A DNA stretch of 64,000 nucleotides from Achromobacter pestifer (GTDB taxonomy: Bacteria > Pseudomonadota > Gammaproteobacteria > Burkholderiales > Burkholderiaceae_B): contig NZ_CP053985.1 of NCBI RefSeq assembly GCF_013267355.1, forward strand, positions 1,364,001-1,428,000, written 5' to 3'. The notes beneath the pieces were generated by a model. That model was not told the origin of the DNA. It saw only the letters and a program-made list of their open reading frames with translations, and did not search any database. Position numbers and translations under genes: made by a program. Below, in pieces: positions 51,777 through 63,831 of this stretch (the first letter of the stretch is position 1; each line of letters opens with the position of its first letter).

Positions 51777-52154
51777 TCAGGCGGCGCGGCTCTCCGCAGA
51801 TCGGGCGGCGGGCGGCTCGCGGCGCAGGCCGGGACACTGGCGCCATGAAAGCTCGTCCGCATCCATGTCCAGGTCGAACAGATCATTGGCGGCGGGCCAG
51901 GGGTGGCTGCGCGCCGCCGCGCCTTCCATTTCCAGCACATGCCCGGCAAAGCCCCGGGGCGAGCCTCCGCACTCCGCAAAATAACGCTGTGTGCTCAAGT
52001 CCACCACATACGTGGTCATGTCATGGGTCAGTATGGCCACGAATTGGCCGTCATCACTGGCATAGGCGTACTGAAACTGTCCTTTGATCCCGTCGCCGCT
52101 CAAGGAGCTGCCGGTCAATTGGGACAAGGCACGCGTGACGATCTCGGTCAGCAT
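51777..52154 (-). CDS. Hypothetical protein (125 aa)
   Basis: Not recognised. The ATG at 52154 has GGAGGAA six bases upstream, which decides the start. The first 70 residues look globular (LTEIVTRALSQLTGS, then FQYAYASDDGQFVAILTHDM and TTYVVDLSTQRYFAE beta strands); the rest is acidic and then Arg-rich and probably flexible. No signal peptide. Monocistronic, with its own terminator. Confidence 0.65.
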   Translation of the reverse strand: MLTEIVTRALSQLTGSSLSGDGIKGQFQYAYASDDGQFVAILTHDMTTYVVDLSTQRYFAECGGSPRGFAGHVLEMEGAAARSHPWPAANDLFDLDMDADELSWRQCPGLRREPPAARSAESRAA

Positions 52155-52403
52155 GGGTCGTTCCTCCGGTAAATGCGCCGGCAGGATGCCGGCGGCGAAG
52201 GCGCGAACGACAAGCACCGGCGCCGCGCACGAAGCGGCGTCTGGCGTTGGACGGGAAACCTGTGGGCGGGCTGTCGCGCATCCCGTCTGCAACTGGTACT
52301 GCTTGCTGAAAAGCTTACACCCGCAAGCCCGGAGGGCTCAAATCAGCCCGCCGTTTCGCCATATTGCGACGCAGCATCCTGGCTGGACGGCGCTCTCGGA
52401 CCC

Positions 52404-53003
52404 TTATGCCGCCGCAACCGGCGCGGCGCCTGCATCTGCGTCACCATTTTCTCGCGCACGCCAGTCCTGGCGCCCGATCCGGTACAACACATGCCGGCAT
52501 AGCGGATGCCCCAGCGGGACGGCGGGATGGTCGAAGCCTTCCGGATCCTGCCTCATGCCCAAGCGGTCCATCACCCCGCGCGAGCGCAGATTGCCCGTGG
52601 CCGTGAAGGCCACGATCTGGTCCAGCCCGACTTGCTCGAACCCCGCGCGCAAGGCGGCCTCGGCCGCTTCGCTGGCGTAGCCCTTGCCCCAGTGCCGCTG
52701 AGCCAGGCGCCAGCCTATCTCCACGCCGGGCGCGAACGGCAGGGTGGGCGCCAGCGGCTTGATGCCGACAAAGCCGATGAAAGACGCCACGCCCGGCGCC
52801 TCCACGGCCCAGAAGCCCCAGCCGTGCTCGTCGATGCCGGCGGCCAGCCTGTCGGCAAGCGCATCGCTTTCCTGTGCGTTCAGCGGCAGCAGGTACTCGG
52901 TGACGCGGGGATCCTGATTCAGCGCCGCGAAAGGTTCACGGTCGGCGGCGCGCCATTGGCGCAGCACCAGGCGCGGCGTTTCGACTTCCAGGGATAGAGA
53001 CAT
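52404..53003 (-). CDS. GNAT N-acetyltransferase (RimJ/RimL type)
   Basis: 199 aa. Starts MSLSLEVETPRLVLRQWRAA, the usual opening of the Acetyltransf_3 group, preceded by AAGGAAG. Conserved GWRLAQRHWGKGYASEAAEAAL (acetyl-CoA loop) and NLRSRGVMDRLGMRQDPEGFDHP. Candidate substrates are ribosomal protein N-termini or small amines; not assignable by eye. It diverges from the M16 peptidase gene across about 120 bp. Confidence 0.9.
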   Translation of the reverse strand: MSLSLEVETPRLVLRQWRAADREPFAALNQDPRVTEYLLPLNAQESDALADRLAAGIDEHGWGFWAVEAPGVASFIGFVGIKPLAPTLPFAPGVEIGWRLAQRHWGKGYASEAAEAALRAGFEQVGLDQIVAFTATGNLRSRGVMDRLGMRQDPEGFDHPAVPLGHPLCRHVLYRIGRQDWRARENGDADAGAAPVAAA

Positions 53004-53124
53004 GGCGGACTTCCTTGCTTGCGGTCCCGGGCCCCGCGCCGCGGAGAACACCGCGCCGCGCCCCTGAACCATTGCCAACGTATACACTCCAACGGATTCT
53101 GCCATGCCAAAGGAATTGTCTGCC

Positions 53125-55881
53125 ATGCGCCTGTCCCTATCGAAGCTGCCGCGCCCGCTGAGCGTGCTGCTGTTTTCCTCCTTCCTCGCCTTTCAGGCCG
53201 GCGCCGCCAGCTTGCCGGCGGGCGTCTCGGAGGCTGCCTCGATTGAAGGCATCACCGAATACCGCCTGGCCAACGGCCTGAGAGTGCTGCTGGTTCCCGA
53301 CGAGTCCAAGCCGTCCACCACCGTCAACATGACCTACCTGGTGGGCTCGCGCAACGAGAACTATGGCCAGACGGGCATGGCGCACCTGCTGGAACACATG
53401 CTGTTCAAGGGCACCTCCACCACCCGCAACGCCATGGGCGAGTTCTCGCGCCGCGGCCTGCAGGCCAACGGCTCGACCTCCAGCGACCGCACCAACTATT
53501 TCGCCAGCTTTGCCTCCAACCCCGAAACCCTCAAGTGGTACCTCGGCTGGCAGGCCGACGCCATGGTCAATTCCCTGATCGCCAAGGAAGACCTGGATTC
53601 GGAAATGACCGTGGTCCGCAACGAAATGGAAAGCGGCGAAAACAGCCCCTTCCGCATCCTGATGCAGAAGATGCAGTCCGCGGCCTTCCAGTGGCACAGC
53701 TACGGCAAGAACACCATCGGCGCCCGCTCCGATGTCGAGAACGTCGACATCGGCCAGTTGCGCGCCTTCTATCACGAGTACTACCAGCCCGATAACGCCG
53801 TGCTGATCGTGGCGGGCAAGTTCGACACGCAGGCGACGCTGGCCGATATCGAGGAAACACTGGGCAAGCTGCCCAAGCCCGAACGCAAGCTCCCGCCCGA
53901 ATACACGGTTGAACCCGCGCAGGACGGCGAACGTTCCGTGACCCTGCGCCGCACGGGCGGCACGCCGCTGGTCGCGGCCATGTACCACATTCCGGCCGCC
54001 GGCAGCGCCGACTTCGTGCCGCTGGACCTGGCTGCGACCATCCTGGCCGACACGCCCTCGGGCCGTCTCTATCACGCCCTGGTCCCGACCAAGCTGGCCT
54101 CCGGCGTGTTCGGCTTCACCATGGAAAACCTGGACCCGGGCCTGGCGATGTTTGCCGCCCAGCTGACGCCGGGCAAGAGCCTGGACGCCGCCATGAAGGC
54201 GCTGACCAGCACGCTGGAGTCCCTCTCCAAGAAGCCGTTCACCCAGCAGGAGCTGGACCGCGCCCGCAGCAAATGGCTGACCGCCTGGGAGCAGACCTAC
54301 AGCGACCCAGAACAGGTCGGCGTGGCGCTATCCGAGGCCATCGCCGCCGGCGACTGGCGCCTGTTCTTCCTGCAGCGCGACCGCGCCCGCAAGGCCACGC
54401 TGGCCGAGGTGCAGCGCGCCGCGACCACCTACCTGGTCCAAAGCAACAGCATCGAAGGCCGCTACATCCCCACCGAGAAGCCCTTGCGCGCGCCGCAGCA
54501 GCAACGCGTGGACCTGACCGCCGTATTCAAGGACTACAAGGGCGATCCCGACTTCAAGGCGGCCTCGGCCTTCGATCCCACGCCCGAGAACATCGACAAG
54601 CTGACGCAACGCAAGAAGCTGGATCTGCCCAACGGGCCCGTGCAGCTGGCGCTGCTGCCCAAGGCCACGCGCGGCAACCGGGTGCAAGCGCAGATGCTGA
54701 TCCAGTTCGGCAATGAAAAGGACCTGCTCGGCCAACGCGTGAATTCCAGCGCCGTAGCCGACCTGCTGACCCGCGGCACGGCCAAGCTGTCGCGCCAGGA
54801 CATCCAGGACCGCCTGGACAAGCTGCAGGCCGAACTCGGCTTCAGCGGCGGCGGCACCACGCTCAAGATCGCCATGTCGACCAAGGGCGAAAACCTGCCC
54901 GAACTCACCGCCCTGGCGCTGGACATCGTCCGCAACGCCAATTTCCCCAAGGAACAACTGGAGGAATACCAGCGCCAGCTCGAAACCTCGATCCAGAACG
55001 CCATGACCGAACCCTCGGCGCTGGCCGGACGCGCGCTGGCCCGCCAGGACAACCCGTGGCCCGCCAATGACCTGCGCTACGTGCCGACCTTCGAGGAATC
55101 GCTGGCCGGCGTGCGCGCCCTGAACCGCGACGCCCTGGCCAAGTTCCATTCCAAGTTCTACGGCGCCGGCAACATCGAGTACTCGGCAGTCGGCGATTTC
55201 GAGCCCGCGGCCGTGGAGAAGGCGCTCAAGACCGGGCTGGCCGGCTGGAAGAAGGCGCCCGCCTACACCCGCGTGTCCAACCCGTACCGCGACATTCCCG
55301 CCAAGCAGTTCGACATCGACACGCCGGACAAGGCCAATGCGTTCTACATCTCGCGCATGCCGCTGAAGCTGCAGGACACGGATGCGGACTACGCCGCGCT
55401 GTACCTGGCCAACTATCTGTTCGGCGCCTCCGAAACCTCGCGCCTGTGGAACCGCGTGCGCGAAACCGAGGGCTTGTCGTACAACGTGCGCAGCTCGCTG
55501 GCGGTCTCGTCGTTCGAGCCCTCCGGCAGCTGGACCATGTACGCCATCTACGCGCCGCAAAACCGCGAGCGCCTGGAAAAGGCCATCGGCGAAGAACTGG
55601 CGCGCGTGCTGAAGGACGGCTTCACGGACAAGGAAATCTCGGACGGCATCACCGCCTTGCTGAACTACCGCAACCTGGCCCGCGCCCAGGACGACATCCT
55701 GGCCGGCACCTGGCTGGACTACATGCAGCGCGGCCGCACCTTCGCCTGGTCCGCCGAGATGGACAAGAAGATCTCCGCGCTGACGGCCGACTCGGTCAAT
55801 GCGGCCCTGCGCAAGACCCTGCGCGCGGACGGCTTCAGCACGGCGGTAGCCGGCGACTTCAAGAAGAAGCCGGCGCCCTGA
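53125..55881 (+). CDS. M16-family zinc metallopeptidase (pitrilysin-like), exported
   Basis: 918 aa. Signal peptide MRLSLSKLPRPLSVLLFSSF with cleavage near AGA-ASLP. Two homologous halves as in insulysin-like fusions: the catalytic half has the inverted zinc motif His87-Leu-Leu-Glu90-His91 (MAHLLEHMLFKG) and the distal Glu in VVRNEMESGENSP; the second half (from about 480) lacks the motif and serves as the inactive lobe, with R-Y type substrate loop ETEGLSYNVRSSL. Degrades peptides in the periplasm. ATG 53125 (AAAGGA upstream) is preferred to ATG 53104. Confidence 0.93.
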   Translation: MRLSLSKLPRPLSVLLFSSFLAFQAGAASLPAGVSEAASIEGITEYRLANGLRVLLVPDESKPSTTVNMTYLVGSRNENYGQTGMAHLLEHMLFKGTSTTRNAMGEFSRRGLQANGSTSSDRTNYFASFASNPETLKWYLGWQADAMVNSLIAKEDLDSEMTVVRNEMESGENSPFRILMQKMQSAAFQWHSYGKNTIGARSDVENVDIGQLRAFYHEYYQPDNAVLIVAGKFDTQATLADIEETLGKLPKPERKLPPEYTVEPAQDGERSVTLRRTGGTPLVAAMYHIPAAGSADFVPLDLAATILADTPSGRLYHALVPTKLASGVFGFTMENLDPGLAMFAAQLTPGKSLDAAMKALTSTLESLSKKPFTQQELDRARSKWLTAWEQTYSDPEQVGVALSEAIAAGDWRLFFLQRDRARKATLAEVQRAATTYLVQSNSIEGRYIPTEKPLRAPQQQRVDLTAVFKDYKGDPDFKAASAFDPTPENIDKLTQRKKLDLPNGPVQLALLPKATRGNRVQAQMLIQFGNEKDLLGQRVNSSAVADLLTRGTAKLSRQDIQDRLDKLQAELGFSGGGTTLKIAMSTKGENLPELTALALDIVRNANFPKEQLEEYQRQLETSIQNAMTEPSALAGRALARQDNPWPANDLRYVPTFEESLAGVRALNRDALAKFHSKFYGAGNIEYSAVGDFEPAAVEKALKTGLAGWKKAPAYTRVSNPYRDIPAKQFDIDTPDKANAFYISRMPLKLQDTDADYAALYLANYLFGASETSRLWNRVRETEGLSYNVRSSLAVSSFEPSGSWTMYAIYAPQNRERLEKAIGEELARVLKDGFTDKEISDGITALLNYRNLARAQDDILAGTWLDYMQRGRTFAWSAEMDKKISALTADSVNAALRKTLRADGFSTAVAGDFKKKPAP

Positions 55882-55900
55882 GCCTAGCCGTCACCCAGGA

Positions 55901-55928
55901 AAGCCCCGCTACGGCGGGGCTTTTTTTT
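55901..55928 (+). terminator. Terminator of the M16 peptidase gene
   Basis: AAGCCCCGC-TACG-GCGGGGCTT followed by T-run, 20 bp after the stop. Confidence 0.92.
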
Positions 55929-56167
55929 GCGCTGCTGGCCCGAGCCAGTTCCCCAAAATTCGCAGAATCATGCCTAGATCATGCCAAAAATGGATGAAAT
56001 CTGACTAGTTGATTGGATTACTCGACTATTTGGAAAGATGTTTTCAAGATATCAGGGTTTATCCCAGGTGAAACAACGCGCACAATTCAGTCATCGGGAA
56101 CACACAACGAACCACGACGGAGGGCCGCCGGATTCGGTCCCCACCCAAGACGAATTGGAGGTCTACC

Positions 56168-56557
56168 ATGAAAACCCTAACCACCACCCTGTTGCTATCC
56201 CTGGCCCTGGTTGGCGCTGGCGCCCAAGCCGCCGGCGTGGAACAAGCCAAGAGCAGCGCCCAGGTCGCAACCGAACTGCAGCAAGCCAAGGCCAGCGGCC
56301 AATACACCTTCGGCGAGCTGGACTATCCGCCCGCCCTGCCCCAGACCACCAGCCTGAGCTCGCAGGAAGTGCAAGCCCAGCTGCAACAAGCCAAGATCAG
56401 CGGCCAGTACACCTTCGGTGAACTGGAATACCCGGCGGCCGTGTCCGCCCCCGCCAGCGCCAAGACGCGCGCTGAAGTCCAGCAGGAACTGGCGCAAGCC
56501 AAGGCCAGCGGCCAATACACGTTCGGCGAACTCGAGTACCCGCCGATCACCCGGTGA
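56168..56557 (+). CDS. Secreted protein with three DUF4148-like repeats
   Basis: 129 aa. Signal peptide MKTLTTTLLLSLALVGAGAQ with cleavage after AQAA. The mature protein consists of three copies of a unit S/T-x2-x-V-x2-x-L-x-Q-A-K-x-S-G-Q-Y-T-F-G-E-L-x-Y-P, ending near residues 54, 89 and 125 (period 35-36). The unit matches the DUF4148 pattern of small exported proteins abundant in Bordetella, Achromobacter and Burkholderia, which normally carry one copy. GGAGG lies six bases before the ATG. The 239 bp upstream (55929-56167) are AT-rich and presumably hold the promoter. Function unknown. Confidence 0.85.
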   Translation: MKTLTTTLLLSLALVGAGAQAAGVEQAKSSAQVATELQQAKASGQYTFGELDYPPALPQTTSLSSQEVQAQLQQAKISGQYTFGELEYPAAVSAPASAKTRAEVQQELAQAKASGQYTFGELEYPPITR

Positions 56558-56576
56558 GCTGCTTGCTGTGGCCCGG

Positions 56577-56616
56577 CCGGCCTCGGACGGCATCATGGTT
56601 TGAGGCCGGTTTTTTA
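56577..56616 (+). terminator. Terminator of the DUF4148-repeat gene
   Basis: CCGGCCTC / GAGGCCGG stem with a 17-base loop, then six T, 20 bp after the stop. Confidence 0.8.
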
Positions 56617-56631
56617 TCGGCGACAGCGGCG

Positions 56632-56733
56632 GTCGAAGTAGCAGTAGATGTAGCAGTAGATGTAGAAGCTGAAGTTTGAAGTCGAAGTCGATACAGCAGT
56701 TGCAGTACTCGCAGTAGCAGTAGCAGCAGCACG
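56632..56733. repeat. Imperfect GTAGCA/GAAGTC simple-sequence tract
   Basis: About 100 bp built from triplets such as GTA, GCA, GAA and GTC. It includes two exact 12-mers GTAGCAGTAGAT (56638-56661), then GAAGTC copies and finally CAGTAGCAGTAGCAGCAG. It lies between two terminators and codes for nothing convincing. On the opposite strand it would be a CTAC/TGC-rich pyrimidine-biased run. Confidence 0.7.
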
Positions 56734-56734
56734 G

Positions 56735-56760
56735 GACCGCGGCGCAAGCCGCGGTCTTTT
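56735..56760 (+). terminator. Second hairpin terminator downstream of the simple-sequence tract
   Basis: GACCGCGGC-GCAA-GCCGCGGTC followed by TTTT. Confidence 0.7.
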
Positions 56761-56800
56761 CGTATGCGCCCTGCCCATGCCTCGAATCCGCCCTCGGGCA

Positions 56801-56830
56801 AAAAAAAGCCGCGACCATGGTCGCGGCTTT
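56801..56830 (-). terminator. Terminator of dnaJ
   Basis: A 26-bp perfect palindrome at 56805-56830 (half-site AAAGCCGCGACCA) followed by eight T on the minus strand; 19 bp past the dnaJ stop. Confidence 0.92.
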
Positions 56831-56848
56831 CGTCTTGGCTCAGGCGAT

Positions 56849-57979
56849 TCAGCTGAAGAATTCCTTTACCCGGTCGGTCCAGGACTTGCTTTGCGGTGAA
56901 TGGCGGTCGCCGCCGTCGTTCAGCGAGGCTTCGAACTGGCGCAGGATGTTCTTCTGGTCCTCGCTCAGGCGCACCGGCGTTTCCACCACCACATGGCAGT
57001 ACAGATCGCCCGGGTAGCTGCCGCGCACGCCGCGGATGCCCTTGCCGCGCAGGCGGAAGGTCTTGCCGGACTGCGTGCCTTCGGGGATCGAGATCTCGGC
57101 CTTGCCGCCCAGCGTCGGCACCTGAAGCTCGCCGCCCAGCGCCGCCGAGGTGAACGGGATGGTCAGTTCGCAGTGCAGGTCGTCGCCGTCGCGCTGGAAG
57201 ATCTTATGCTGCTTGATGTGGATTTCCACATACAGGTCGCCCGGAGGGCCGCCGTTGATGCCCGGCTCGCCGTTGCCGCTGGAACGGATGCGCATGCCGT
57301 CGTCGATGCCTGCCGGAATCTTGACCTGCAGGGTCTTGTTGCGGCGGATACGGCCCACGCCGTCGCAGGCGGGGCACGGATCGGTGATTTCCTTGCCGTT
57401 GCCGTGGCAGGTCGGGCAGGTCTGCTGCACGCTGAAGAAACCCTGCTGCATGCGCACGGCGCCCGAGCCGCCGCAGGTGCGGCAGGTCTTGGGCGAGGTG
57501 CCGGCCTTGGCGCCCGAGCCGTGGCAGGTGTCGCAGTGTTCCCAGCTGGGCACGCGGATCTCGGTGTCGAAGCCGGCCGCGGCCTGCTCCAGCGTGATTT
57601 CCAGCGCGTACTTCAGGTCGGCGCCGCGGTAAACCTGCGGGCCGCCGCCACGACGGCCGCCGCCGCCGGCGCCGCCGAAGATTTCACCGAAGATATCGCC
57701 GAAGGCGTCGGCAAAACCGCCGCCCATGCCGCCGCCCATGCCGGCGGAGTTGGGGTCGACGCCCGCGTGTCCGTAGCGATCGTACGCGGCGCGCTTTTGT
57801 TCATCGCCCAGGACCTCGTAGGCTTCCTTGGCTTCCTTGAACTTCTCTTCGGCTTCTTTGCTGTCCGGATTGCGGTCCGGATGGTACTTCATGGCCAGCT
57901 TTCGATAGGCCTTCTTGAGGTCGTCGTCCGAGGCGTTCTTCGCTACGCCCAAGACTTCGTAATAGTCACGTTTTGCCAT
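56849..57979 (-). CDS. dnaJ: Chaperone protein DnaJ
   Basis: 376 aa. Co-chaperone that stimulates DnaK ATPase. J domain with HPD ([11 protein letters not shown]), Gly/Phe-rich linker, four CxxCxGxG zinc repeats between about 140 and 210 ([32 protein letters not shown]) and the C-terminal substrate-binding domains. Lies 109 bp downstream of dnaK; a long stem-loop in the gap probably lowers DnaJ relative to DnaK. Confidence 0.97.
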   Translation of the reverse strand: MAKRDYYEVLGVAKNASDDDLKKAYRKLAMKYHPDRNPDSKEAEEKFKEAKEAYEVLGDEQKRAAYDRYGHAGVDPNSAGMGGGMGGGFADAFGDIFGEIFGGAGGGGRRGGGPQVYRGADLKYALEITLEQAAAGFDTEIRVPSWEHCDTCHGSGAKAGTSPKTCRTCGGSGAVRMQQGFFSVQQTCPTCHGNGKEITDPCPACDGVGRIRRNKTLQVKIPAGIDDGMRIRSSGNGEPGINGGPPGDLYVEIHIKQHKIFQRDGDDLHCELTIPFTSAALGGELQVPTLGGKAEISIPEGTQSGKTFRLRGKGIRGVRGSYPGDLYCHVVVETPVRLSEDQKNILRQFEASLNDGGDRHSPQSKSWTDRVKEFFS

Positions 57980-58030
57980 GATCCGTGGGCTCGAAAACGA
58001 GCCTTCTTTTCAGTGCTACAGAATGAGTAC

Positions 58031-58062
58031 GCCCGGTAGGCGGATTTCTCCGGCTACCGGGC
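58031..58062 (-). promoter_or_regulatory. Intercistronic stem-loop between dnaK and dnaJ
   Basis: GCCCGGTAG / CTACCGGGC (9 bp) continuing, after a single mismatch, into CGGA / TCCG around a TTTC loop: 13 pairs in all, with no T-run. A partial terminator or message-stability element is likely. Confidence 0.6.
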
Positions 58063-58088
58063 GGCAGAGGCAGGTCAGCGCCCGGCCA

Positions 58089-60014
<1,926 letters not shown>

Positions 60015-60068
60015 GGTCGGTTACCTTGATTGAATCTGTGAAAATAGAGAGAAACTTCTTGTCCCCAC

Positions 60069-60099
60069 ATAACTGGGGCTGCCCGAGGGGTTTTTCAAG
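60069..60099 (-). promoter_or_regulatory. Sigma-32 heat-shock promoter of dnaK
   Basis: On the minus strand CTTGAAA (60099-60093), 14-bp spacer, CCCCAGTTAT (60078-60069), close to the sigma-32 consensus CTTGAAA-N13/14-CCCCATNTA. The -35 box overlaps the TGA stop of the thioredoxin-like gene at 60095-60097. Confidence 0.8.
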
Positions 60100-60499
60100 A
60101 CGCCTGGCTGGAATTTTCCGCAGCCGCGTCCTGCAGACGGTGGATGGCCGCCGTGAACTGGGGCAACCCGGGCCAACCCGTGATACGGCCCAGCCGCTTG
60201 CCGGCCCGGTACAGCACAAAAGTGGGGACGCCATGCAGGGAAAAACGCCTGCCCAGCGCTTCATCCGCGTAGACATCGGCCTCGAACCAGCTCAGGCCCA
60301 GTCCCAGCAGCGTGTCCTGATGCAGCAAGGCCGCCTGCTTGAAAAGATTGCAGTTGTAGCAATCCTGGCCCCACAGGAACACGCAACGCAGGTCCGCCCC
60401 CGGCGCCTGGACCACCGCCGCGTCGAATCCCTGGGTGTCGACATGACGCATGCCGAACACCTGGAATACCTGGGCGGGGTCGAACCGGGGATCTGTCAT
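60095..60499 (-). CDS. Thioredoxin-like protein within the chaperone cluster
   Basis: 134 aa, cytoplasmic thioredoxin fold. Active site WGQDCYNC (Cys47, Cys50, Trp43) instead of WCGPC, cis-Pro92 in HGVPTFVLYRAG, and a C-terminal helix. The residues between the cysteines (YN) and the Asp before them are unusual and should alter redox potential. It lies between grpE and dnaK, 14 bp after grpE, so it is expected to be heat-induced from the grpE promoter. Possibly a redox partner for the zinc-containing DnaJ or for stress-oxidised clients (inference). Confidence 0.85.
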   Translation of the reverse strand: MTDPRFDPAQVFQVFGMRHVDTQGFDAAVVQAPGADLRCVFLWGQDCYNCNLFKQAALLHQDTLLGLGLSWFEADVYADEALGRRFSLHGVPTFVLYRAGKRLGRITGWPGLPQFTAAIHRLQDAAAENSSQAS

Positions 60500-60513
60500 G
60501 GCGCGCGGCCGGT

Positions 60514-61071
60514 TCAGCCTTGGCCGGCGGACACCACCACCAACGCCGGACGCAGGGTTCGATCGGTGATGGCATAGCCCTTTTGCAGCAGCTGCACCAC
60601 GGTATTGGCGGGCTGCTCGGCGGGAATCGACGAAATGGCCTGATGCTGGTGCGGGTCGAACTTGTCGCCCTGCGCCGGCGCGATTTCCTTGAGCAGATTA
60701 CGCTCGAAGGCGGCCGTCAGCTGCTTGAGCGTGACTTCGACGCCTTCGCGCAGCGTTTCAACGGTCTGGTCAGGCTGGGCCAGTGCGGCTTCCAGGCTGT
60801 CCTTGACCGGAACCAGGCTTTCGGCGAACGACTCGATGCCGAACTTGCGCGCCTTGGACACGTCTTCCTGGGCACGGCGGCGCACATTGTCGGCTTCGGC
60901 CCGTACGCGCAAGAGCTGGTCCTGCTGCTCATTGACGGTAGCCTGGGCGGCGTCCAGCTGGGCGCGCAACTCGTTCAGCTCGGCCTGCACGGCGTCCTCG
61001 GCGGCGGAGGCCGCATCGGCGTTCTGGCCGACTTCGGGCGTCTGATCTACAGGCTCATGGGGTGCCGTCAT
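60514..61071 (-). CDS. grpE: Nucleotide exchange factor GrpE
   Basis: 185 aa. Long N-terminal helix for dimerisation (about 35-90: [34 protein letters not shown]), conserved [31 protein letters not shown], and the C-terminal beta domain with [29 protein letters not shown]. The start at 61071 has GGAGG seven bases upstream. Exchanges ADP on DnaK. Transcribed from the sigma-32 promoter at 61107-61135. Confidence 0.97.
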   Translation of the reverse strand: MTAPHEPVDQTPEVGQNADAASAAEDAVQAELNELRAQLDAAQATVNEQQDQLLRVRAEADNVRRRAQEDVSKARKFGIESFAESLVPVKDSLEAALAQPDQTVETLREGVEVTLKQLTAAFERNLLKEIAPAQGDKFDPHQHQAISSIPAEQPANTVVQLLQKGYAITDRTLRPALVVVSAGQG

Positions 61072-61106
61072 GGGGAATCCTCCAAAAAGTATGGCTTTCG
61101 CAGACA

Positions 61107-61135
61107 TGAATGGGGGCCAATACCCCTATTTCAAG
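61107..61135 (-). promoter_or_regulatory. Sigma-32 heat-shock promoter of grpE
   Basis: CTTGAAA (61135-61129), 13-bp spacer, CCCCATTCA (61115-61107) on the minus strand, an almost perfect sigma-32 promoter, 36 bp upstream of the grpE ATG. No CIRCE inverted repeat is seen here. Confidence 0.88.
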
Positions 61136-61301
61136 CCCGGGAAAGCAAATATTCCCTGACGGCTCCGGGTAGCAGAGGCACGTGGAATGTAATCAATAAT
61201 CCGCCCAATTTCTGCCAAATGCCGTCAAATCTAAGACTGCAAGCACGAATTCGGCGTTTTCTGCCACCACCCGGCTAACGGCGGACCGCCGCCGCGGCAG
61301 C

Positions 61302-62646
<1,345 letters not shown>

Positions 62647-62685
62647 TCCCCTTCCTCCGCAAGGAGGACGTAGCTTTGGATGGAC

Positions 62686-63690
62686 CTACTGGTTGTGGCT
62701 GAGGGCGTTGGACAGCAAGCGCGCCGTGATATCCACGATGGGAATGACGCGTTCGTAGGCCATGCGCGTGGGACCGATCACGCCCAGCGTGCCCACGACC
62801 TTGCCGTCCACGCCGTAAGGCGCGGTGATGACCGAGACCTCTTCCATCGGCACCAGCTGTGAATCGCCGCCGATGTAGATCTGCACGCCCTGGGCGCGGG
62901 TGGACACGTCCAGCAGCTGCAGCAGGTCGGTCTTTTTCTCGAACAGCGAGAACATCTTGCGCAGGCGGTCCATGTCGGACGCGATGTCGGTCACGTCCAG
63001 CAGCTTGCGCTCTCCGGAGATGACCATGGCGTCGCCGTCCTCGGCGGCTTCCGCGCTGGCTTCGACCGCGGCCTGCATCAGGCGCGAGATGTCTTCGCGC
63101 AGTTGCGCCAATTCGGTGGACAGGGTCTGCCGCACCGCGTTGAAGGACTTGCCGGCGAAATGCATGTTGAAGAAATTGCCGGCTTCCAGCAATTCCGCCT
63201 CGGCATAGTCGCGCTGGACGAAAAGGATGCGGTTCTGCACGTCGCCGTCGGGCGTGACGATGATGAGCAGCACGCGCTTGTCGGACAGGCGGATGAATTC
63301 GATCTGGCGGAACACCTGCGCGCGCTTGGGCGTCAGCACCACGCCGGCGAACTGGGTCAGGTTGGACAGCAAGGCCGCCGCGGCGTTGACGGCGCGCGTG
63401 GGTTCGGCGGCTGCCAGCATCTCGCCCATGTTGTGCGGTTCGAGCTGGTAGGACTGCACCGCCAGCAGCGAATCGACGAACATGCGGTAGCCCCGCGGCG
63501 TGGGAACGCGGCCGGCGGAGGTGTGCGGGCTGTGGATCAGGCCCAGTTCTTCGAGGTCCGCCATCACATTGCGGATCGTGGCCGGGGACAAGTCGAAAAC
63601 TTTCGATAGCGTCCGCGAGCCGACTGGCTGCCCATCGGCGATATAGCGTTCGATCAACGCTTTCAGTAGTGCGCGTGCGCGGTCATCCAT
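62686..63690 (-). CDS. hrcA: Heat-inducible transcription repressor HrcA
   Basis: 334 aa. Winged-helix repressor that binds CIRCE operators, usually before groESL. N-terminal [23 protein letters not shown] and [36 protein letters not shown] are diagnostic. The C-terminal GAF-like effector domain contains [34 protein letters not shown]. No CIRCE site was found upstream of grpE, dnaK or hrcA here, so its targets are probably elsewhere. Divergent from NAD kinase. Confidence 0.97.
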   Translation of the reverse strand: MDDRARALLKALIERYIADGQPVGSRTLSKVFDLSPATIRNVMADLEELGLIHSPHTSAGRVPTPRGYRMFVDSLLAVQSYQLEPHNMGEMLAAAEPTRAVNAAAALLSNLTQFAGVVLTPKRAQVFRQIEFIRLSDKRVLLIIVTPDGDVQNRILFVQRDYAEAELLEAGNFFNMHFAGKSFNAVRQTLSTELAQLREDISRLMQAAVEASAEAAEDGDAMVISGERKLLDVTDIASDMDRLRKMFSLFEKKTDLLQLLDVSTRAQGVQIYIGGDSQLVPMEEVSVITAPYGVDGKVVGTLGVIGPTRMAYERVIPIVDITARLLSNALSHNQ

Positions 63691-63831
63691 AGCAAGTATT
63701 TTAGGGAATCTTTTTCAATTGAGGCGATTTTTGTCCCGCAAGCCCATATGCGGCCCCATATAATCGGCTAAACCGCCCATTCCGGGCAGGTTTCGGCTTC
63801 TGGTCTGGCCTTTCTTGATACGCAAGCAGCC

